Positions 6,001 through 13,001 of a DNA stretch of 13,001 nt are shown one piece after another. The stretch's first letter is position 1. The number at the start of each line of letters is the position of its first letter. Source of the DNA: Promethearchaeota archaeon (GTDB lineage: Archaea > Asgardarchaeota > Lokiarchaeia > Sigynarchaeales > SOKP01); NCBI GenBank assembly GCA_019057735.1, contig JAHLWV010000042.1, positions 1 through 13,001 of the forward strand. The letters run 5' to 3'. The notes beneath the pieces are model-generated. The model saw only the letters and a list, made by a program, of their open reading frames with translations, did no database searches and was not told where the DNA came from. The position numbers and the translations under genes were made by a program.

Positions 6001-6521
6001 AACATTGCTTCTACTAAAGTTTCAAACACATTATTATTATTATCTCCAGTTTTAGAGCTAGTTTCTATTAGAAAAGGTATATTGTGTTCGTTTCTGAATT
6101 TTTCTGCATCTTCTTTTTGAACAGTTCTTCTTGATTCTGATAAATCTACCTTTAAACCCACAAGAAAAAAAATTGTGTCGTTCGTATTTTCCTTTACAAT
6201 ATCGTACCATTCTTGAAGGTTCTGAAAACTAGTATATCTCGAAATGTCAAAACAGAGTAAGCAACCTTGAGCGCCTCTAGAATAGTTCGGTAGGAAGAAT
6301 CTGAATCTTTTTTCGCCAGCAAAATCCCAAATCTGAAGTTTAATATCAATTTCGTCTCTCGTTGTGCTCCATGTCAATAGATCAGTTCCAATTGTAATTT
6401 TCATCGGCACGAAATGACCTGTAATTAGCCTCTGTATCATTGTGCTTTTTCCCACGCCACCATCACCTACTACAAGGATTTTAAATAAAAACTGGCGTTT
6501 TTGATCAGATTGTTGAGACAT
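5979..6521 (-). CDS. Rab/Ras-like small GTPase with altered G3 and G4 motifs
   Basis: A 180-residue single-domain GTP-binding switch of the Ras superfamily, the expanded class typical of Asgard archaea. G1/Walker A is GDGGVGKS (19-26); switch I Thr is T43 in ITIGTD; G3 is WDFAGEKRF (65-73); G4 is GLKVDL (122-127); G5 is ETSSK (153-157). The middle, CFDISRYTSFQNLQEWY, is very Rab-like. Two departures: Glu70 replaces the catalytic Gln of WDxAGQ, and Leu123 replaces the Asn of NKxD that reads the guanine base. There is no C-terminal cysteine, so no prenylation; the N-terminus (MSQQSD) has no clear lipid site either. A TTA microsatellite (6031-6044) encodes N161-N164. The membrane-protein gene lies 81 bp upstream on the same strand, so co-expression is likely. 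Its cellular role is unknown. Confidence 0.9.
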   Translation of the reverse strand: MSQQSDQKRQFLFKILVVGDGGVGKSTMIQRLITGHFVPMKITIGTDLLTWSTTRDEIDIKLQIWDFAGEKRFRFFLPNYSRGAQGCLLCFDISRYTSFQNLQEWYDIVKENTNDTIFFLVGLKVDLSESRRTVQKEDAEKFRNEHNIPFLIETSSKTGDNNNNVFETLVEAMLKKRELI

Positions 6522-6563
6522 TTTTGAGAAATTTACTGTAATTTGTTAGCGATAGGTTGTAAT

Positions 6564-6577
6564 AATAATATATTATT
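6564..6577 (-). promoter_or_regulatory. A/T palindrome, candidate promoter element for the GTPase gene
   Basis: AATAATATATTATT is a perfect 14-bp palindrome centred about 50 bp upstream of the GTPase ATG. A TATA box here would give a leader of about 20-25 nt and an independent promoter inside the membrane-protein/GTPase pair. The sequence is low-complexity, so confidence is limited. Confidence 0.35.
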
Positions 6578-6602
6578 TTTTTTTAAACTTTTATTCAATA
6601 AT

Positions 6603-7472
6603 TTATTCAACGCTGAATTCTCTATTATATTTGTGATTTATTGTTTTTAATGTTTCGATAATACTGTTTTGCTTGCTTTCTGGCAATTTTTGAAGCTTGT
6701 CTATTAATTCAGTGGGGCTTATGCTAGATATCTTCTTATAAATAAGGTAAAAAAGTAAGATAGCTATCAGTGGAGAAATTACTATAATTAGAAATGAACT
6801 TACTGGGATTTTCAATGGCAATGAACTTTCGATTCCCGTTCCTGGAAGAATATACATAATTCCAAGAAAGCCATTAATTTCGGTCGAAATTACTATAAGC
6901 AGGTTTAAAATGTTTAAAAGGATAAATGTACCCAAGTTTACTAGGTAAAATAGCTTAAAATTTTTAAGATTTAAACGATTTATCACTATCACAGAATCTC
7001 CTTCAATAATACTGCTAATTTTAATGGTTATTTTTGCATATTTCCAAATATCAATTAAGATCCAATAAAACCCAAAAGTGTATATGAAAATAAATAGAAT
7101 ATTAAAAAATATATCATAAGTCTGAATGAGTTGGGGATGATAATACGATTCACCCCCAATCCAAAAAAGTAATATTAATTGTAATAACGCGGTAAAAATC
7201 AATCTATTTGCATGCTTTTTTTCTAATCCAAGAGGATTGTATGTGATTGTGTTATCAAAAATTGATAATCTCCATTTATTAGCATTAATTAATCGAAAAA
7301 ATAGAGAAAAAGTGTAAGTTATTACCGGAAAAAGCAATAAAAAGATGTTCTTCCAAGACTGAGCCAAAATAAAGAGGAAAAATATGACAAAAATAATCAA
7401 ATCGCGGAGTAAAGACTCATTGAGTAATTCTCTTAAAAGCAAAAACTCTTGATCAGTATTCTTTTCGCTCAT
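6603..7472 (-). CDS. Six-helix integral membrane protein, function unknown
   Basis: I do not recognise this family. The 289 residues show six likely transmembrane helices (about 23-38, 42-60, 91-106, 118-143, 172-196, 223-245). A soluble N-terminus (1-20) lies ahead of them, and a hydrophilic, mixed-charge C-terminal tail of about 43 residues (247-289) could be a cytosolic docking segment. A loop around residues 64-90 (NANKWRLSIFDNTITYNPLGLEKKHANR) and a beta-like stretch at 145-170 (YAKITIKISSIIEGDSVIVINRLNLKNF) sit between helices. There is no signal peptide cleavage site, no catalytic motif and no transporter signature. Start is the ATG at 7472. The GTPase follows 81 bp downstream on the same strand, with no T-tract between them. 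A membrane partner or receptor for that GTPase is a reasonable but untested inference. It is divergent from the helicase gene. Confidence 0.75.
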   Translation of the reverse strand: MSEKNTDQEFLLLRELLNESLLRDLIIFVIFFLFILAQSWKNIFLLLFPVITYTFSLFFRLINANKWRLSIFDNTITYNPLGLEKKHANRLIFTALLQLILLFWIGGESYYHPQLIQTYDIFFNILFIFIYTFGFYWILIDIWKYAKITIKISSIIEGDSVIVINRLNLKNFKLFYLVNLGTFILLNILNLLIVISTEINGFLGIMYILPGTGIESSLPLKIPVSSFLIIVISPLIAILLFYLIYKKISSISPTELIDKLQKLPESKQNSIIETLKTINHKYNREFSVE

Positions 7473-7573
7473 TTTTTTATAAAATTAAGCATTAATAAAT
7501 AAACTTATTAGGTCTTTACAAATATTAACTCTGTTTTCAAATTAAGATTATAAGATAACCAACGAATTTTATT
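7473..7573. promoter_or_regulatory. Divergent promoter region, membrane protein / helicase
   Basis: 101 A/T-rich bases between diverging genes. TTATAAG (about 7548-7554) lies about 23 bp before the helicase ATG at 7574, close to the leaderless TATA spacing. On the other strand a TTTATTTATTAA-like stretch (about 7492-7505) is centred about 26 bp before the membrane-protein ATG. No Shine-Dalgarno is visible for either gene. Confidence 0.4.
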
Positions 7574-9769
7574 ATGAAATTTTGCCCAAACTGCGAAAAA
7601 GTATTATTTCCTACTAATAATCGACTTTATTGTAAAGGTTGTTCTCTCTTTTACGTTCTAAAAGAGGGTAGTTTAGTAGTAAAAAATGACAACGATTTAA
7701 TGAGTGAAATTAATTTTGTAGAATTTGATGATAACAACTCTAAAGCAGAGTATAAAAAAAAAACTAAAAAAGACACGAGTCATTCAAAACCTCAAAAAAC
7801 CAGTTACCTAACCTTTTTTCCTTATGAGCATTTTAGAAGAGACCAAGAGAGGATTATAAAACAAATCGAAAAAGCTTCGGTTGGAAAAAAAAATTCTTTA
7901 CTTGCAGCACCAAACGGAACAGGTAAGACCATCATCGCTTTAAGCGCCATATTACCCTTAGCATTTAAAAAAAATTTAAAGATACTATATTTGTGTCGCA
8001 CTCACTCCCAAAACACTCGGATTATCAAGGAACTTACAAAAATTTCTACTCATTTGAGAAATAATGATATTAATGTTAAGGTTAACGGACTTTCTATTCG
8101 GGGAAGGAACGAAATGTGCCTTAATGAAGTACTTTTGTCTTTAAAACTTAATCCCCGAGAATCAATGGCAGTGTGTTCAGATTTAAGAAAAAATAGGAGC
8201 TGTAAGTATTTTCTCAACTTAATTAAAAAGAGGGATCAATACGATAATTTAATTAATATCGCTCCTGAAATTTTCAATAAACCCGTAGATGCTGAAGATT
8301 TAATAAAATTTTGTATGGACAAAAAAATGTGTCCTTATTTTTTGAGCAAATTTCTCTTAAAAGATATGAAACTGATAATATGTAATTACCAGTGGTTATT
8401 CAACCCTTTTATCCGGCAGAATTTTATGCAATTTATAGATAAAGAATTAACTAACTGCATTTTAATAATTGATGAATGCCATAATGTTATTGATGTAGCA
8501 ACTGAAGTTAACTCCGATAGAATAACCCCATATACGCTTAGATTATGTTTAAAAGATCTTGAGATCTATCGTTCTCCAGCTATTATGCAAACATTCGTGA
8601 AAGCTCTTATAAGCCATTTAGATAAAAAAAAGAAAAGCCTTAATTTTGAAAAAGAAATAGAAGCTGAGAGATTCTTAGCTCAGGTGTATTCTATCTTGCG
8701 AATAGGAAATTTAAATGAGTTCAAAAATTTCGTTAGTGACCTACTAGATTTTAGTGCATCTATCCACGAGGAGAAATTAGCTAATGGGGACATTTCGAGA
8801 GATTTTCTAGGCTCTTTAGCAGGATTCTGGACAAAATGGATAAGATGTTATTTACTGGAAAATTATTTCTTCTGTTATAATGTCAAAGAGATTAAAGGGA
8901 AGTCTTCAATTTCTATAGAAATAGTTGCTTTAGATCCTCGAGAAATTGTTATTCCTATTTTGAAAGAATGCTATACGAGCTTGCATCTTTCAGGAACTGT
9001 AAATCCATATGTATATAATAATTTAATGGGTTTACAACAGAGTGGAAAAAGTTATATGGGCATAGTCGCGGAATCTCCATTTCAAAGACAAAATATTAAG
9101 GCTATTATAACTGAAGGCGTGGATACTCGTAGAAACTCTAGAAATCCTTTGATGTTTAAAAAGATGCTCTCTAAAATTGAAGAAGTTATAAGTAGCACGC
9201 CAGCAAATGTAGGCATATTTTGTGCATCGTACAAAATTCTAAATGCTTTAGCTAATAGTGGAATTGAATCTATCGCTGTGAATCATGACAAGAAGTTATT
9301 TATTGAGGAACCAGGTCTTTCTGCCTCTGAAAATGCTTATTTAATAAATGATTTTAAGTCAACGGCTTCTAAACCCCGTAATGGAGCAATTTTGTTAGGT
9401 GTGTGTGGCGGACGAAATTCAGAAGGAGAAGATTATCCGGGGGATCATATGAATTCTGTAATCATCGCTGGCTTCCCTTATCACTTACCTACTCCTCGTG
9501 TTGAAGCTAAAATTAAATATTACGATAAAGTTTTTAACGATCAAGGATGGAATTTTGCTTATCTCTATCCCGCTATTCAACGGGCAAATCAAGCTGCTGG
9601 GCGACCGATAAGAAAGTTAAAAGATAAAGGGGCTATAGTCTTTATGGATTTCCGCTTTAAACAAAAATCCAAATGGATTGCTGAGTGGATAAGAAAAGAA
9701 TTAGAAATTATTCCAGATAGACCTAAAATTCTCTTCCAAAATCTAAATAGTTTTTGGGAATCTAATTAA
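7574..9769 (+). CDS. XPD/Rad3-type Fe-S DNA helicase with N-terminal zinc ribbon
   Basis: A superfamily-2 5'-3' DNA helicase of the XPD/DinG group, used in DNA repair. Residues 1-30 form a zinc ribbon, C4-PN-C7 and C20-KG-C23, resembling the start of archaeal TFS and RPB9. A charged, lysine-rich linker follows (about 36-78). Helicase motifs then appear in order: Q-like YEHFRRDQERI (84-94); Walker A APNGTGKT (112-119); Ia YLCRTHSQN (139-147); an Fe-S domain with C182, C201, C210 and C253 (GRNEMC, AVC, RSCKYF, MCPYF), the XPD cluster pattern; DECH box D300-E-C-H303; LSGTVNPY (472-479); motif V GVCGGRNSEGEDYPGD (609-624); and motif VI QAAGRPIR (673-680). The 731 residues exceed a typical archaeal XPD of 550-650; the excess is the ribbon and linker. 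DECH stands in place of the usual DEAH. No transcription-factor-H partners adjoin it. Start is the ATG at 7574. The 3' end overlaps the glycogen synthase gene by 27 bp. Confidence 0.92.
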   Translation: MKFCPNCEKVLFPTNNRLYCKGCSLFYVLKEGSLVVKNDNDLMSEINFVEFDDNNSKAEYKKKTKKDTSHSKPQKTSYLTFFPYEHFRRDQERIIKQIEKASVGKKNSLLAAPNGTGKTIIALSAILPLAFKKNLKILYLCRTHSQNTRIIKELTKISTHLRNNDINVKVNGLSIRGRNEMCLNEVLLSLKLNPRESMAVCSDLRKNRSCKYFLNLIKKRDQYDNLINIAPEIFNKPVDAEDLIKFCMDKKMCPYFLSKFLLKDMKLIICNYQWLFNPFIRQNFMQFIDKELTNCILIIDECHNVIDVATEVNSDRITPYTLRLCLKDLEIYRSPAIMQTFVKALISHLDKKKKSLNFEKEIEAERFLAQVYSILRIGNLNEFKNFVSDLLDFSASIHEEKLANGDISRDFLGSLAGFWTKWIRCYLLENYFFCYNVKEIKGKSSISIEIVALDPREIVIPILKECYTSLHLSGTVNPYVYNNLMGLQQSGKSYMGIVAESPFQRQNIKAIITEGVDTRRNSRNPLMFKKMLSKIEEVISSTPANVGIFCASYKILNALANSGIESIAVNHDKKLFIEEPGLSASENAYLINDFKSTASKPRNGAILLGVCGGRNSEGEDYPGDHMNSVIIAGFPYHLPTPRVEAKIKYYDKVFNDQGWNFAYLYPAIQRANQAAGRPIRKLKDKGAIVFMDFRFKQKSKWIAEWIRKELEIIPDRPKILFQNLNSFWESN

Positions 9770-11554
9770 TTTTTCATACAAAAGAGCTAATTTTTTAGAA
9801 ACCAAACTCCATGTAAAATGTTCTTTCACCCTTCTATAACAATTTTCTTTTAGAGAATAAAAAAATTGGGGATTTAGAAGAACATGTGATTTTATTACTT
9901 CGTCAGGTATTTGATTAACGATCTCAAGCGTAGCAGTGTCAAAAATTGTATGACTTTCAGAAGTTTTGACCAAATGAGCGACTTCTTGAGATTTAAATAA
10001 TGAGATTAGAGCTTTCGCGAATTGATCAGGATTATCTTTATCAATTAAAATACCCGTACCCGTTTTTGGATTCACTACAGCATCAACCATAGTTTCTTGC
10101 AAACCTCCTACCTTTGTGGCGATAATAGGGATTTTACATGCCATAGCTTCAAGTGCCATAATACCAAAAGGCTCCCATCTCGAAAGTGCACAATAGACAT
10201 CTGCAGATAAATGAGCTAAGTAAAAAATATCTGAAGCTACACCAAAAATGATTCTGATGTTCTGAGGATATTTTTTCACGAATTGTGAATATGTTTTAAT
10301 TTCATTTAAACTATAATCCGTGGGTAAAATCAAAAAAAGAAATTTCGCGTTAGGTATGACTTTCAAGACTTCTGGAACAGCTTCAAAAATAGTATCAAAT
10401 CCCTTTTGGGGTGAAACTCGGCCTGTTGTTAAAACTAATGGGCCCGAATCCAAAAAAGCTTTAATGATTCCGTTTTTAATAAAAGAATTTCCATTAGATA
10501 TTTCATTTATCGTATCAAGAACTTTTTGTGAATTAATTAATGGACTCCGACTTAAATTTCCAATTTTATATTCTAATAAATACTTTTTTAGATTTTTTCT
10601 CTCTATATTTGACAATTCACTTAAATTGAGATATTCTCTTAAATTTTGACCGTGAATTTTCAAAACTTCTTCATATATCTCGTAATAATCCCAATCAGTT
10701 CCATCATAGATGAAATCCGCTTTAAATTCTATTAATTCTTTTCCACACTTTGGTAATATATTGGAATTTAAATACGATTCGCTAACAGTAGTTACTTTAT
10801 CCGAAATAATCGCACCGATTTTTTCAACCAAAGGCATCCCAAACTCTGTTCCTTTATTATCGTCAAACTGAGATATTTTTAGAATTTGGTTTAAGTTCAA
10901 CATTTCATATCCGTTGCTAAGCAGAACTCTTATCGGTGATTCATCTATAGCACAAATTCTGTAAAAATTATACTCGAACCTTGGCTTAGTCATTAAGTGG
11001 ATGGTTAATATTGATGCAACTTTCAACCCATTTCTTGCTAATACTTGTTTCATCCCGAAAAAGGCCAATACTACGTGATAATCGTGCAAATGTACTATGT
11101 CTGGTAGATTAATTTTATTATTTTCAGAGAAATAGCGTGTTAAACAACGGATTCCTAGACTGAAAATCGCAATTTTTCCCATTAAGGTATTAGGATTATA
11201 TACCGTGTTGTCATCCAAAAATTTTGATGTAAATGAATTATCGCCTGATAATAAAATTATTTCAACATTATCTTTTTTAAATTTATAAAACGAGATGTTA
11301 TACTTCGCATCTTTTTCTTTTATTCCAAACAGCGTAGGGTTTATATTTCCAACGCAGGTGAATGGTAGTTTTTCCAAAGTGTATTTGCTTTTTAGTTCTT
11401 CAACCTTTCCATGTGAAGGCATAAATACGGTAATATTGAACTGATCTGATAAATGTTTAGCCTGATTTGCTGGTACTTCTCCAAGCCCTCCAACTTTTGC
11501 TACACCGGCATACTCAAATGAGAATATCCACACGCGTTTCTTATTTTCCATCAA
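9743..11554 (-). CDS. glgA: GT5 glycogen/starch synthase-type glycosyltransferase
   Basis: Adds glucose from ADP- or UDP-glucose to a growing alpha-1,4-glucan; cytosolic. The GT5 hallmark KVGGL (20-24) is followed by GEVPANQAKHL, the N-terminal nucleotide-sugar site of glycogen synthases. HLHDYHVVLA (155-164) matches the family's H-D-W/Y region, and TIH is at 184-186. The C-terminal GT-B domain starts with TTGRVSPQKGFD (376-387). It bears SRWEPFGIMALEAM (458-471), with the E-x7-E pair E461/E469, then KVGGLQE (481-487). The 603 residues exceed the bacterial GlgA length of about 480; the extra lies mainly between the domains (about 200-365). TTG (11554) directly precedes ATG (11551), and the ATG is the likelier start. 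Whether the donor is ADP- or UDP-glucose cannot be told. The symbol is by family; branching enzyme and phosphorylase are not in the window. It converges with the helicase. Confidence 0.88.
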   Translation of the reverse strand: MMENKKRVWIFSFEYAGVAKVGGLGEVPANQAKHLSDQFNITVFMPSHGKVEELKSKYTLEKLPFTCVGNINPTLFGIKEKDAKYNISFYKFKKDNVEIILLSGDNSFTSKFLDDNTVYNPNTLMGKIAIFSLGIRCLTRYFSENNKINLPDIVHLHDYHVVLAFFGMKQVLARNGLKVASILTIHLMTKPRFEYNFYRICAIDESPIRVLLSNGYEMLNLNQILKISQFDDNKGTEFGMPLVEKIGAIISDKVTTVSESYLNSNILPKCGKELIEFKADFIYDGTDWDYYEIYEEVLKIHGQNLREYLNLSELSNIERKNLKKYLLEYKIGNLSRSPLINSQKVLDTINEISNGNSFIKNGIIKAFLDSGPLVLTTGRVSPQKGFDTIFEAVPEVLKVIPNAKFLFLILPTDYSLNEIKTYSQFVKKYPQNIRIIFGVASDIFYLAHLSADVYCALSRWEPFGIMALEAMACKIPIIATKVGGLQETMVDAVVNPKTGTGILIDKDNPDQFAKALISLFKSQEVAHLVKTSESHTIFDTATLEIVNQIPDEVIKSHVLLNPQFFYSLKENCYRRVKEHFTWSLVSKKLALLYEKLIRFPKTI

Positions 11555-11729
11555 TTTAACTCATTTTTTTTAAAACTTAAATTACAGAAAAAAAGCTTAA
11601 GAAATCAATAATTGTATTCATGTAGTTATTTGACTTAAACTATTATTTTTATAAAAGGTTAATCAAAAATAATTATTGTTTGAAACATTAGCAAGAATAA
11701 AACATTCAATTTAAAAATCAGATTAAATG

Positions 11730-11745
11730 AATTCAATGTTGAATT
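11730..11745. repeat. AATTCAA-TG-TTGAATT inverted repeat
   Basis: Perfect 7-bp arms with a 2-bp spacer. A further half-site ATTCAAT lies at about 11704-11710, 27 bp upstream in direct orientation. It is a candidate operator for the secernin or glycogen synthase promoter, and lies about 65 bp upstream of the secernin TATA box. The low-complexity background makes this tentative. Confidence 0.4.
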
Positions 11746-11865
11746 TGTAAAGTTGGTGATTTTTTTCATCACTCGTATACTTTCAGATACAAACCATTAC
11801 TAAATCAAATTATAAAAACTTTCTATCATTTTTTCTATAAGATAAAGAAAATTAGATGTATCGTA

Positions 11866-11871
11866 AGAGGA
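11866..11871 (+). promoter_or_regulatory. Shine-Dalgarno of the secernin gene
   Basis: AGAGGA ends 6 nt before the ATG at 11878, good spacing for ribosome binding. It fixes the start and contrasts with the probably leaderless genes elsewhere in the window. With the TATA at 11811-11818 it predicts a leader of about 35-40 nt. Confidence 0.6.
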
Positions 11872-11877
11872 AATAAA

Positions 11878-13001
11878 ATGTGTGATACTTTAGTAGCCTT
11901 GGGAAATTCTACGGAAGATAGTAATGTAATATTCGGAAAAAATAGCGATAGACCTCAAGCTGAAGCTCAATTAATATCATTTAATCCGAAAAAACATTAT
12001 TCTAAAGGAGACCAAGTAAAATGTACGTATATTTCTATACCACAAGCAAAAGAAACAGCTGCGTTAATTATGAGTCAACCGTTCTGGATGTTCGGTTGTG
12101 AAATGGGTTCAAATGAACATGGTGTCGTAATAGGAAATGAAGCGGTGTATTCAAAAGAAAAATATCAAGAAACGGGGTTGTTAGGTATGGATTTGCTTCG
12201 GTTAGGTTTAGAGCGGGGCAAATCAGCAAAAGAAGCTCTGGAAGTAATTACAGGATTATTAGAAAGATATGGACAAGGTGGAAGTGGTGCTTACAACCAA
12301 CAAGGATGGATATATCATAACTCTTATATCGTTGCAGATAATAACGAAGCATTCGTCCTAGAAACGGCTGATAAATGGTGGATTGTAGAAAAAGTCAAAG
12401 AGATTAGATCAATTTCTAATAACTTATCTATCAGAGGTAAAGGAGATCTGAGACGGAAAGGTATTATCCAACATGCTATCGATAGGGGCTATTGTAAAGA
12501 CGATGACGCTTTTGACTTTGCAATGATTTTTTCAGATCCTCAGATTCCAAACAGTTTTTCAACAGATTCACGAGATGGATGTACTTTTAACATGCTAAAG
12601 GAAAATAGAAAAATAATAACACCTTCTTTAATGATGAATTTTTTAAGAGAACACGATGTAGGCATTTGTATGCATGGAATTTTTCAATCAACCGGTTCTC
12701 AAGTATCGCATCTAAAAAAAGACGTAAAAAATTCAGTCCATTGGTTTACTGGAGGCTCGCTTCCGTGTTTAAATGTATTTAAGCCCTATATTTTTCCAAC
12801 GGAAGGTCAAAAATTTTCCGTAAAGAAGCCAGGACCTTATACTGAAATTAATCCTAATTGGTTTTGGTCAAGACATAAAGAATTCATTAAACCATACAAA
12901 AAACGCTCAATAAAACCAGAAAAGCAAGTCTACCTCAATAAATTGACACAAATTGAAAAAAGGCTGATCACAGAAGAGAGAACAATCGCAAATCAAGCAT
13001 C
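11878..13001 (+). CDS. Secernin / C69-family dipeptidase, 3'-truncated by window edge
   Basis: An Ntn-fold amidohydrolase of the C69 (secernin) group. My translation is open from the ATG at 11878 to the edge, 374 complete codons, with no stop. MCDTLVALGNSTEDSNVIFG puts Cys2 at the N-terminus once Met is removed, the nucleophile position of C69 dipeptidases. Further family blocks: GKNSDR followed by EAQ (about 20-31); KCTYISIPQ (about 48-56); FGCEMGSNEHGVVIGNEAVY; LLGMDLLRLGLERG; LLERYGQGG; HNSYIVADNNEAFVLET; and, far downstream, HWFTGGSLPCLNVFKPYIFP. These blocks match animal secernins closely, by memory and not by alignment. Enzyme activity of secernins is poorly established; dipeptidase is the family-level inference. 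A Shine-Dalgarno fixes the start, and the gene is divergent from the glycogen synthase. Confidence 0.9.
   Translation, partial: MCDTLVALGNSTEDSNVIFGKNSDRPQAEAQLISFNPKKHYSKGDQVKCTYISIPQAKETAALIMSQPFWMFGCEMGSNEHGVVIGNEAVYSKEKYQETGLLGMDLLRLGLERGKSAKEALEVITGLLERYGQGGSGAYNQQGWIYHNSYIVADNNEAFVLETADKWWIVEKVKEIRSISNNLSIRGKGDLRRKGIIQHAIDRGYCKDDDAFDFAMIFSDPQIPNSFSTDSRDGCTFNMLKENRKIITPSLMMNFLREHDVGICMHGIFQSTGSQVSHLKKDVKNSVHWFTGGSLPCLNVFKPYIFPTEGQKFSVKKPGPYTEINPNWFWSRHKEFIKPYKKRSIKPEKQVYLNKLTQIEKRLITEERTIANQA

Larger units (their letters stand above)
11555..11877. other. 323-bp divergent intergenic region with dyads and a TATA box
   Basis: No credible gene. It holds the promoters of the glycogen synthase (-) and secernin (+) genes. 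Visible elements: an imperfect 21-bp A/T dyad at 11663-11683 (TCAAA...TTTGA); a perfect AATTCAA/TTGAATT dyad at 11730-11745; a GTGAT/ATCAC pair around a T7-like loop at 11756-11772; TATAAAAA at 11811-11818, placed for a transcript starting near 11840; and a Shine-Dalgarno before the secernin ATG. Near the glycogen synthase start only A/T-rich DNA is seen. Confidence 0.45.

Noticed and set aside
6031..6044. TTA trinucleotide run as a regulatory repeat
   Set aside because: It is coding, giving a four-Asn loop in the GTPase where length variation is tolerable; noted only as a minor oddity.
10320..10649. Plus-strand frame opposite the glycogen synthase
   Set aside because: GTG-initiated shadow covering the catalytic domain coding of glycogen synthase; no protein-like domain pattern.
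1..13001. CRISPR array, tRNA, rRNA, insertion sequence or phage genes
   Set aside because: No regularly spaced repeats, cloverleaf-like GC-rich segments, transposase motifs or structural phage proteins were found by reading. A covariance-model scan would be needed for a firm negative on small RNAs.

Overview
The window looks like a piece of an Asgard archaeal chromosome, most plausibly Lokiarchaeia-like. This is inferred from gene content, not from a marker phylogeny. The DNA is very A+T-rich. Genes are separated by short A/T gaps with archaeal TATA-like boxes, and few starts have a clear Shine-Dalgarno. Several proteins have their closest recognisable relatives in eukaryotes as well as archaea: a presenilin-type intramembrane aspartyl protease, a Rab/Ras-like small GTPase, a secernin and an XPD/Rad3-type helicase. 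They sit beside typical archaeal genes (archaemetzincin, FrhB-type iron-sulfur flavoprotein, GT5 glycogen synthase, small winged-helix protein). I see no phage, transposon, CRISPR, rRNA or tRNA signal.

Layout. 1-1106 (+): GT4 glycosyltransferase, cut by the left edge. 1103-1804 (-): archaemetzincin-like zinc protease with an altered zinc motif, overlapping the first gene tail to tail by 4 bp. 1924-2991 (+): nine-helix presenilin homologue, divergent from the archaemetzincin. About 3068-4258 (+): 3-hydroxyacyl-CoA dehydrogenase whose nucleotide-binding motif begins upstream of any ATG/GTG/TTG. 4372-4662 (+): 96-residue winged-helix-like protein, probably leaderless. 4663-5010: a gene-free stretch rich in inverted repeats. 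5011-5964 (+): FrhB-family protein, followed by a hairpin and T-tract. 5979-6521 (-): small GTPase. 6603-7472 (-): six-helix membrane protein of unknown function, upstream of the GTPase on the same strand. 7574-9769 (+): XPD-like helicase with an N-terminal zinc ribbon. 9743-11554 (-): GT5 glycogen/starch synthase, overlapping the helicase tail by 27 bp. 11555-11877: intergenic region with dyads and a TATA box. 11878-right edge (+): secernin (C69-type Ntn hydrolase), incomplete.

How the genes fit together. This is a mosaic of mostly single-gene units, not one pathway. Possible functional pairings are the two divergent proteases (archaemetzincin and presenilin) sharing one 119-bp promoter region, and the membrane protein plus GTPase unit. 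Two sugar-nucleotide glycosyltransferases lie about 8.6 kb apart. The acyl-CoA dehydrogenase and the FrhB-type electron carrier would suit beta-oxidation-type metabolism with ferredoxin/flavin electron transfer, but nothing links them in one operon. The strongest items for a second look are the presenilin with W-D/GxGD/PGLP motifs, the zinc-ribbon-XPD fusion, the one-residue shift in the archaemetzincin zinc motif, the non-consensus G3/G4 motifs of the GTPase, the missing start codon of the dehydrogenase, and the alternating TTAATGG/CCATTAA elements and TATA-overlapping dyad before the FrhB gene.
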